From JAXFPC01 sp034180005 (lineage in GTDB: Bacteria > Bacillota > Negativicutes > Acidaminococcales > Acidaminococcaceae), in NCBI GenBank assembly GCA_034180005.1, contig JAXFPC010000068.1, forward strand, positions 1-12,933: DNA of 12,933 nucleotides, written 5' to 3'. A program made the translations under genes and the position numbers. Below are positions 8,311 to 12,933 of the stretch, piece after piece (position 1 is the first letter of the stretch; each line of letters starts with the position of its first letter). Under the pieces are notes generated by a model, which ran no database searches, had not been told where the DNA came from, and saw nothing but the letters and a program-made list of their open reading frames with translations.

Positions 8311-10236
8311 CTAAAAACTTCTTACAATAGCGGCAAAGCTTTCCGTCTGCAAACTTGCGCTTCCGACAAGCACGCCGTCTATACCGCTGACATTGAATTC
8401 GGCGGCATTCTTTTCGTTAACACTGCCGCCGTAAAGAACGCGTATCCTGCGAGCTATATCATCACTGAAGATCTGTTCCAATTTGCGGCGTATCAAAAGG
8501 CATACCTCCTGCGCTTCAGCAACCGTAGCTGTCTTGCCGGTGCCGATCGCCCAAAGCGGTTCATACGCTATGACGATATTTTCCGCGTGTTCCGGCGCAA
8601 CGACTCTCAAAGCGCTCTTCAGCTGCGAATTTATCTTACGGGCTGTTTTGCCTGCCTTGCGTTCCTCTAAATTCTCTCCCACGCAAAGCATCGGTTTTAA
8701 ACCGTTACGCAAAGCGGCAATCATTTTTTGAGCGACAATTTTGTCATTTTCTTTGAAAATTGTCCTTCTCTCACTATGCCCCACCATTACATATTCAGCG
8801 CAGATATCGGCTATCATTTTGCCGGAAACTGCTCCCGTAAAGGCTCCCTTATCCTCCCAGTGAAGATCTTGAGCGCCGTAGCCCACATGCTTGCCGTCAA
8901 TAGCATCGGCAACTGTTTCGAGCGCTGTAAACGGAGGAAAAATAATAACTTCGTTAAGTGTGCCGCTGGTTTCCATGACGATTTCGGTAGCCAAGTTTAC
9001 GGCTTCGCCGACGTTTTTATTCATCTTCCAGTTTCCGGCAACAATCTTGCGCCGCAAATCATCAAGAGCTGCAATACCGGGCAGCACCTTGCCTTCCAGG
9101 TATTCCAGAGATGCTCCCCCGCCGGTAGAAATATGGGATATCTTTTTAGCAAGACCCAATTTTTCCACTGCCGCTACGGAGTCGCCCCCGCCGACGATGC
9201 TCACGGCTCTGCTGGCAGCCACGGCTTTAGCTACCGCTTCCGTGCCTCTACAAAAAGCATCCATCTCAAAAACGCCCATCGGTCCGTTCCAAACGATCAT
9301 CTTGGCGTCACGCAAAGCCTCTGCATAAGCTTTTCTTGTAGCGCTGCCTATATCAAGAGCCATGAATTTTTGATCCAATTTTTTTACGGTTTGTTCCTTA
9401 TGCGCTGCATCCGGATCAAAAGCTTCCGCCATGATGAGATCCGTAGGCAGCAGCAATTTCACACCCCTGCGCGCAGCTTTTGCCAAGAGTTCTCTCGCTA
9501 AATCCAGCTTATCGTTTTCCACAAGGGATTTTCCCATCTTATATCCGCTGGCAGCCAAAAATGTGTTGGCCATGCCGCCGCCGATTAACAATGTATCAAC
9601 TTTATCCAACAAGTTTTCAATAACGCCTATCTTGTCGCTTACCTTCGCGCCGCCGATTATAGCTGCAAAAGGATGAAGCGGTGCGCTGACAGCTTTGCCT
9701 ACAAAAGCAATCTCCTTTTCAAGCAACATTCCTGCAGCGGAGGGGAGAAAGTGCGTCACACCCTCTACGGACGCGTGAGCCCTGTGCGAAACTCCGAAAC
9801 CGTCATTGATGTAGACATCCGCCAACGACGCCAGCTTCTCCGCGAAATCCAAATCATTTTTCTCTTCCTCCGGATGAAAGCGCAGATTTTCCAGAAGCAA
9901 AATCTGTCCTGCCTTAAGCGAAGCAACGGCCGCCTCCGCCTCTCTGCCCACACAATCGCCGGCAAAAGCGACTTTTTTTTGCAACAAACCTGCTAAATGC
10001 TTCGCCACCGGAGATAAACTGAACTTAGGATCAACCTTACCCTTAGGTCTGCCCAGATGCGCCATGAGTATTACGGCAGCCTTCTTTTCCAACAGATAAT
10101 TTATAGTTGCTAAAGAAGCTCTGATCCTCGTATCGTCGCTTATTCGTCCTGCATCGTCGAAAGGCACGTTGAAATCCACGCGAACCAGAACTTTTTTGCC
10201 TTTTACTTCAACATCCTGAAGTGTCTTTTTGTCCAC
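8311..10236 (-). CDS. pgk-tpiA: Bifunctional phosphoglycerate kinase / triosephosphate isomerase fusion
   Basis: One 641-residue chain carrying two glycolytic enzymes. Residues 1-393 are a complete phosphoglycerate kinase: VRVDFNVP (18-25), MAHLGRPKG (58-66), LENLRFHPEEE (115-125), GGAKVSDK (195-202), GGGMANTF (219-226), WNGPMGVFE (316-324), GGGDS (349-353) and the usual LPGIAALDD end. Residues 394-641 are a complete triosephosphate isomerase: GNWKMNK (401-407) with Asn402 and Lys404, His487 in VGHSERR, Glu559 in AYEPLWAIGTGK, and YGGSV (602-606). No stop lies between them and there is essentially no linker: the TIM initiator position is a TTG read as Leu394, with no ribosome site near it. 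The start is GTG at 10236; an ATG eight bases upstream is out of frame. Thermotoga maritima is a known precedent for PGK-TIM. No separate tpiA occurs in the operon. Confidence 0.97.
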   Translation of the reverse strand: MDKKTLQDVEVKGKKVLVRVDFNVPFDDAGRISDDTRIRASLATINYLLEKKAAVILMAHLGRPKGKVDPKFSLSPVAKHLAGLLQKKVAFAGDCVGREAEAAVASLKAGQILLLENLRFHPEEEKNDLDFAEKLASLADVYINDGFGVSHRAHASVEGVTHFLPSAAGMLLEKEIAFVGKAVSAPLHPFAAIIGGAKVSDKIGVIENLLDKVDTLLIGGGMANTFLAASGYKMGKSLVENDKLDLARELLAKAARRGVKLLLPTDLIMAEAFDPDAAHKEQTVKKLDQKFMALDIGSATRKAYAEALRDAKMIVWNGPMGVFEMDAFCRGTEAVAKAVAASRAVSIVGGGDSVAAVEKLGLAKKISHISTGGGASLEYLEGKVLPGIAALDDLRRKIVAGNWKMNKNVGEAVNLATEIVMETSGTLNEVIIFPPFTALETVADAIDGKHVGYGAQDLHWEDKGAFTGAVSGKMIADICAEYVMVGHSERRTIFKENDKIVAQKMIAALRNGLKPMLCVGENLEERKAGKTARKINSQLKSALRVVAPEHAENIVIAYEPLWAIGTGKTATVAEAQEVCLLIRRKLEQIFSDDIARRIRVLYGGSVNEKNAAEFNVSGIDGVLVGSASLQTESFAAIVRSF

Positions 10237-10245
10237 AGTTTCATG

Positions 10246-10252
10246 CTCCTTT
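10246..10252 (-). promoter_or_regulatory. Ribosome binding site that selects the GTG start of pgk-tpiA
   Basis: AAAGGAG on the minus strand, nine bases before GTG at 10236. An ATG at 10244 lies only one base from this site and is out of frame with PGK, so it is a decoy and GTG is the start. Confidence 0.78.
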
Positions 10253-10271
10253 GCTAAGTTTCATAATGTGG

Positions 10272-10297
10272 CGAAGGTACTCTAAAGAGTACCTTCG
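10272..10297 (-). repeat. Perfect 12-bp inverted repeat (hairpin) between gapA and pgk-tpiA
   Basis: Arms CGAAGGTACTCT and AGAGTACCTTCG match perfectly around two bases; as RNA this is more realistically an 11-bp stem with a four-base loop. It starts 17 bases after the gapA stop and ends about 20 bases before the pgk ribosome site. No T run follows in either direction, so it is not a standard Rho-independent terminator. An mRNA processing or stability element that sets gapA against downstream expression is the likeliest role (inference). Confidence 0.85.
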
Positions 10298-10314
10298 TCA
10301 AACTCAAATATTTG

Positions 10315-11319
10315 TTACAGACCCTTTTGGGCGATGTAAACAGCCAAATCTATCACACGGTTGGAGTAACCCCATTCATTATCGTACCAGGAAACTATCT
10401 TCGCCATGCGCGGACCGACCATCATCGTGGAAAGTGAATCGATAATCGAGCTTAAAGGACAACCGTTGTAATCACTGGAAACCAGCGGCAATTCGCTGTA
10501 GCCTAAAATTCCTTTTAATTTTCCTTCGGCAGCCTCTTTAAGCTTAGCATTGATTTCCTCAGCAGTGGTATCTTTCTCCAGAACAACTGTTAAATCCGTA
10601 ATGGAAACATTAGGTGTAGGCACACGCATAGCAAATCCGTTAAGTTTGCCTTTTAACTCCGGAAGCACGAGAGCGACGGCTTTAGCCGCACCTGTAGTGG
10701 TTGGTATGATTGAGCAGGCTGCAGCACGCGCACGACGCAAATCTTTATGTGAAAGATCCAAAATTCTCTGGTCATTCGTGTAGGAGTGAACTGTCGTCAT
10801 CAAGCCGCTGGCGATGCCGAAATTCTCGTGAATAACCTTGGCGAAAGGCGCCAGACAGTTGGTTGTACAGGAAGCGTTGGAAATAATATTATGCTTTGCA
10901 GGATCATATTTTTCTTCATTGACACCCATGACGATGGTGATATCTTCTTCCTTGGCAGGAGCGGAGATAATAACCTTTTTGGCGCCGGCAGCCAGATGCG
11001 CCGCGGCCTTCGGACCCTCCGTAAAGCGGCCGGTACATTCGATAACGATTTCCGCGCCTAATTCTTTCCAGGGGATCTTGACAGGATCAGCCTGCGCCAC
11101 TACTTTTATTTCTTTGCCGTCTACTACGATAGCGTTGTCCGTTGCAGACACTTCATGAGGAAATATACCGTGTACGGTATCGTATTTCAGCAGATGAGCA
11201 AGCGTCGGGGCATCTCCCAAATCGTTTATAGCCACCACGTCAAAATCAGGATTGGTGAAAGATGCGCGGAATACCTCTCTGCCGATACGACCGAAACCAT
11301 TAATACCAATTTTTGCCAT
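10315..11319 (-). CDS. gapA: Glyceraldehyde-3-phosphate dehydrogenase, phosphorylating, glycolytic type
   Basis: Oxidises glyceraldehyde 3-phosphate to 1,3-bisphosphoglycerate with reduction of NAD+. Its 334 residues include the Rossmann start INGFGRIGR (6-14), Asp33 at the end of the second strand (NAD preference), catalytic Cys151 in SNASCTTNC, His178 in TVHSYTNDQR, phosphate-site TTTGAAKA, and the C-terminal WYDNEWGYSNR. Most sequence fits NAD-dependent glycolytic GapA, but the residue matching Pro188 of Geobacillus GAPDH is Ser190 (codon TCA), a change seen in NADP-accepting relatives. The ATG is preceded by AAGGAGGAT at 11325-11333. It lies 63 bases after cggR; this AT-rich gap holds a 10-bp palindrome TAAAATTTTA (11343-11352) but no promoter I trust. 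A strong hairpin follows the gene. Confidence 0.99.
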   Translation of the reverse strand: MAKIGINGFGRIGREVFRASFTNPDFDVVAINDLGDAPTLAHLLKYDTVHGIFPHEVSATDNAIVVDGKEIKVVAQADPVKIPWKELGAEIVIECTGRFTEGPKAAAHLAAGAKKVIISAPAKEEDITIVMGVNEEKYDPAKHNIISNASCTTNCLAPFAKVIHENFGIASGLMTTVHSYTNDQRILDLSHKDLRRARAAACSIIPTTTGAAKAVALVLPELKGKLNGFAMRVPTPNVSITDLTVVLEKDTTAEEINAKLKEAAEGKLKGILGYSELPLVSSDYNGCPLSSIIDSLSTMMVGPRMAKIVSWYDNEWGYSNRVIDLAVYIAQKGL

Positions 11320-11382
11320 TGTAAATCCTCCTTAAACTTATGTAAAATTTTATGTAGAATAATATAAAAACACTAAATTATC

Positions 11383-12420
11383 TCAGTACGCTATTCCCGC
11401 AAGTTCAACCATGGCCCTTGCAGCAGCTTCATCCGTGACCAGTATATCCTGTCTGGACGCCCTGACGACCGATAAAATCGCCGGAGCTTTGGAACGCCCG
11501 CCGGCAATGCCCAAAATAGTTCCAATATGCTGTAAATCCTGCAGCATCAAGCCGGCATTGTTGGACATATAAACCTGTCTTCCGTCTATTGAACAATATT
11601 GTCCGAAAGCTTCTCCCACAGCTCCGTCAGCAGCGAGTTTTTTAATCAGTTCCGCATCAAGGCGACGATGCCTTGCCATTACCTCCGCGCGTCCTACGCC
11701 GTGCACAAGTATATCAGCTTTTTTGATTATATCCACTACCGCTCTTACGCCAACATCCTCTTCTAAAATACTGTTGAGGATGCTTTCGCTTACGCTGTCG
11801 GGAACATACAGCTGTCTGTAAGAAGCACCCAGTTTCTGCGCCAATACCGTGGCTACAGTGTTGGCCTGCAGCTCCACGTTATCACCCAAGCCTCCCCGCG
11901 CGGGAACAACGACCGTATCCGGCTGACTGCCGGAAATATTGGCAGCCATAGCCGACAAGGTAGTACCTCCGCTCACAGCCACGATATGCTTACCGCCAAC
12001 ATTCAACAACTTACTCAAAATACGGGCTGCGGTTCTTCCCATCTCACGTTTGACAACTTCATCCTGATCGGAATCTCCGGGAATAATTACGACCCTGCCG
12101 ATTTTCAGATGCTCATGCAGAGCTTTTTCAAGAAAAGATAATCCCTGCAATTTATAAACGTACTCATTAAGCTCCTTTAAAATATCGGCGCCTTCCGGAG
12201 TGACGGTCATACCGTTTTGAGAAAAATCTAGCAAACCGCTTTTCTTTAAAAATTCCACCTGAGCTCTCAACACTCTTTCCGTAAGTCCCAGGCGCGCGGC
12301 GAGAGCTCTTCTGCCTATAGGATATTCATGACTTACCTGGCGCATTATCTGATACCTCTGAACTAAAAGATCAGTAAGCTCCGGTACTATTTTCTTTTGC
12401 AGATTGATAATATTGTCCAT
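11383..12420 (-). CDS. cggR: Central glycolytic genes regulator, SorC/DeoR family
   Basis: Transcriptional repressor of the gapA operon; in Bacillus subtilis CggR is relieved by fructose-1,6-bisphosphate. The 345-residue chain matches the usual 340 or so. Residues about 10-70 form the DNA-binding winged helix (ALAARLGLTERVLRAQVEFLK, with the recognition helix near 46-60). Residues about 95-345 are the sugar-binding SorC domain with VSGGTTLSAMA (149-159), VPARGGLGD (172-180), VHGVGRAEVM (239-248) and GIAGGRSKA (304-312). The start chosen is ATG at 12420, giving MDNIINLQKKI. The frame is open to 12558, but the added 46 residues are hydrophobic, unlike the family, and overlap the promoter and operator. 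The ribosome site is weak (AAAGAG). First gene of the glycolytic operon and presumably autoregulated. Confidence 0.95.
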   Translation of the reverse strand: MDNIINLQKKIVPELTDLLVQRYQIMRQVSHEYPIGRRALAARLGLTERVLRAQVEFLKKSGLLDFSQNGMTVTPEGADILKELNEYVYKLQGLSFLEKALHEHLKIGRVVIIPGDSDQDEVVKREMGRTAARILSKLLNVGGKHIVAVSGGTTLSAMAANISGSQPDTVVVPARGGLGDNVELQANTVATVLAQKLGASYRQLYVPDSVSESILNSILEEDVGVRAVVDIIKKADILVHGVGRAEVMARHRRLDAELIKKLAADGAVGEAFGQYCSIDGRQVYMSNNAGLMLQDLQHIGTILGIAGGRSKAPAILSVVRASRQDILVTDEAAARAMVELAGIAY

Positions 12421-12446
12421 AAATCGATCTCTTTTCTTTATAAACA

Positions 12447-12473
12447 GTCCCACTTGGAACTTTTTGTGTCCCG
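12447..12473 (-). promoter_or_regulatory. Candidate CggR operator in the cggR leader
   Basis: On the minus strand CGGGAC and TGGGAC start 21 bases apart (about two helical turns), with an inverted GTTCC copy between them (GGGAC-N7-GTTCC-N4-GGGAC). The Bacillus subtilis operator is described as tandem CGGGAC-N6-TGTC units with a 20-base period. The GGGAC half-sites match, while the TGTC halves do not. It lies about 25-51 bases after the predicted start of transcription, as in Bacillus. Confidence 0.65.
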
Positions 12474-12502
12474 CAGATTGTAAAAACAATATCCACGAAT
12501 TT

Positions 12503-12511
12503 ATTCTACCA
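12503..12511 (-). promoter_or_regulatory. Candidate extended -10 promoter of the glycolytic operon
   Basis: Minus strand TGG-TAGAAT: a -10 hexamer one base from consensus (TATAAT) with the TGn extension. The hexamer 17 bases upstream (TTTATT) is a poor -35. It is the best candidate between the upstream terminator and cggR and would start RNA near 12497. Confidence 0.55.
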
Positions 12512-12556
12512 TACAGACAACAATAAATAAAGACTTCTACGAAAAATAGGAAAAAC

Positions 12557-12590
12557 AAAAAAGGACAAAACTCAAAGTTTTGCCCTTTTT
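12557..12590 (-). terminator. Rho-independent terminator after the adhesin gene
   Basis: Minus strand: GGGCAAAACT, TTG loop, AGTTTTGTCC (10-bp stem with one G-T pair) flanked by a five-base A run and followed by six T. It sits about 50 bases after the adhesin stop and insulates it from the glycolytic operon. Confidence 0.92.
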
Positions 12591-12635
12591 GTTTTAATTG
12601 AAATCATGAAACGGAAAGAATACTTACGGATGCAG

Positions 12636-12933
12636 TTATTTATTTGCAGAACCTGCCATCTTGGCAATAATTTCCTTCAGTTCTTTCATCTCGGATTCCA
12701 TCGTATCAATTTTGTTCTTCATAGCTGCGTTATCTGCAGTCAGTGTTTCCACCTTCTTGACCAGAGCAGCTTTGGAAGTGATCGGACGAATGCCGCCGTT
12801 CTCGGCTCTTCTGTCAAGCTTGAAGGTAAACCCGGCGTTCACCATGTTCTCGCCGTTGCCGAAAGTTCCGCCGATGCTGAACAACGTCCTCTCGTCCGGA
12901 CGATAGAATGCGCCCAAAGCCAAAGCGTTTTCA
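12636..12933 (-). CDS. C-terminal end of a YadA-like trimeric autotransporter adhesin (5' end outside the window)
   Basis: Only the last 99 residues are visible; the frame is open to the right edge. The first part (ENALALG, AFYRPDERTLFSIGGTFGNG, ENMVNAGFTFKL) resembles the last strands of a YadA-type outer-membrane anchor: alternating polar/apolar strands separated by a tight turn. Trimers of this anchor form a 12-strand barrel that displays a stalk on the cell surface. After it comes a tail of about 60 residues, SKAALVKKVETLTADNAAMK and onward, with heptad spacing of Leu, Met, Ile and Val typical of a coiled coil, ending in MAGSANK. Classical YadA ends at the last strand, so this tail is unusual; a related extension may be common in Negativicutes adhesins. 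It is transcribed ahead of, and terminated before, the glycolytic operon. Confidence 0.72.
   Translation of the reverse strand, partial: ENALALGAFYRPDERTLFSIGGTFGNGENMVNAGFTFKLDRRAENGGIRPITSKAALVKKVETLTADNAAMKNKIDTMESEMKELKEIIAKMAGSANK

Noticed and set aside
8728..9501. Open frame of 257 codons on the plus strand
   Set aside because: It lies entirely antisense to pgk-tpiA, shows no recognisable domain, and reads as a shadow of the minus-strand codons.
11320..11382. Separate gapA promoter in the cggR-gapA gap
   Set aside because: AT-rich hexamers resembling -10 boxes are present, but none has a suitable -35 at 16-18 bases. The palindrome TAAAATTTTA is too simple to call an operator.
12421..12558. 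46-residue N-terminal extension of CggR starting at 12558
   Set aside because: The extension is hydrophobic and unlike the family, would span the candidate promoter and operator, and has no ribosome site. Starting at 12420 gives the normal family length.

Overview
The window reads as a central-carbon-metabolism block from a diderm Firmicute, most likely a member of the Negativicutes. Two signals point there. The glycolytic operon and its CggR regulator are of Firmicute type. The gene before it encodes a YadA-type outer-membrane adhesin, which requires an outer membrane. Species assignment is inference. Every supported gene lies on the minus strand, so transcription runs from high to low coordinates.

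Layout in transcription order. (1) 12933-12636: the 3' end of a trimeric autotransporter adhesin, closed by a Rho-independent terminator. (2) 12511-5426: one glycolytic operon, cggR - gapA - pgk::tpiA - gpmI - eno. It has a candidate extended -10 promoter, a CggR-operator-like leader, a perfect 12-bp hairpin between gapA and pgk, and a C(UUCG)G tetraloop terminator after eno. Phosphoglycerate kinase and triosephosphate isomerase are one continuous 641-residue polypeptide. (3) 5376-1302: a three-gene ABC importer (two-domain permease, ATPase, lipoprotein binding protein) behind a near-consensus sigma-70 promoter. (4) 1224 to the left edge: gnd (6-phosphogluconate dehydrogenase), cut by the window, separated from the importer by a hairpin that may be a weak terminator.

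The operon carries out the lower half of glycolysis from triose phosphates to phosphoenolpyruvate (TIM, GAPDH, PGK, iPGM, enolase). It is presumably repressed by CggR when fructose-1,6-bisphosphate is low. gnd adds the oxidative pentose-phosphate step. The importer belongs to the Fe(III)/AfuABC superfamily. Its binding protein lacks the tyrosine pair of iron binders and carries a His where sugar-phosphate-binding AfuA proteins do, so import of a phosphorylated sugar or similar anion is a reasonable but unproven reading.

No RNA genes, mobile elements, CRISPR arrays or plus-strand genes are supported. No stretch over 300 bases lacks a gene; the longest gaps (12421-12635 and 5268-5465) hold the regulatory sites listed. 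The most unusual items are the PGK-TIM fusion, the non-iron signature of the importer, the gapA-pgk hairpin and the coiled-coil tail on the adhesin. I see no wholly new system here.
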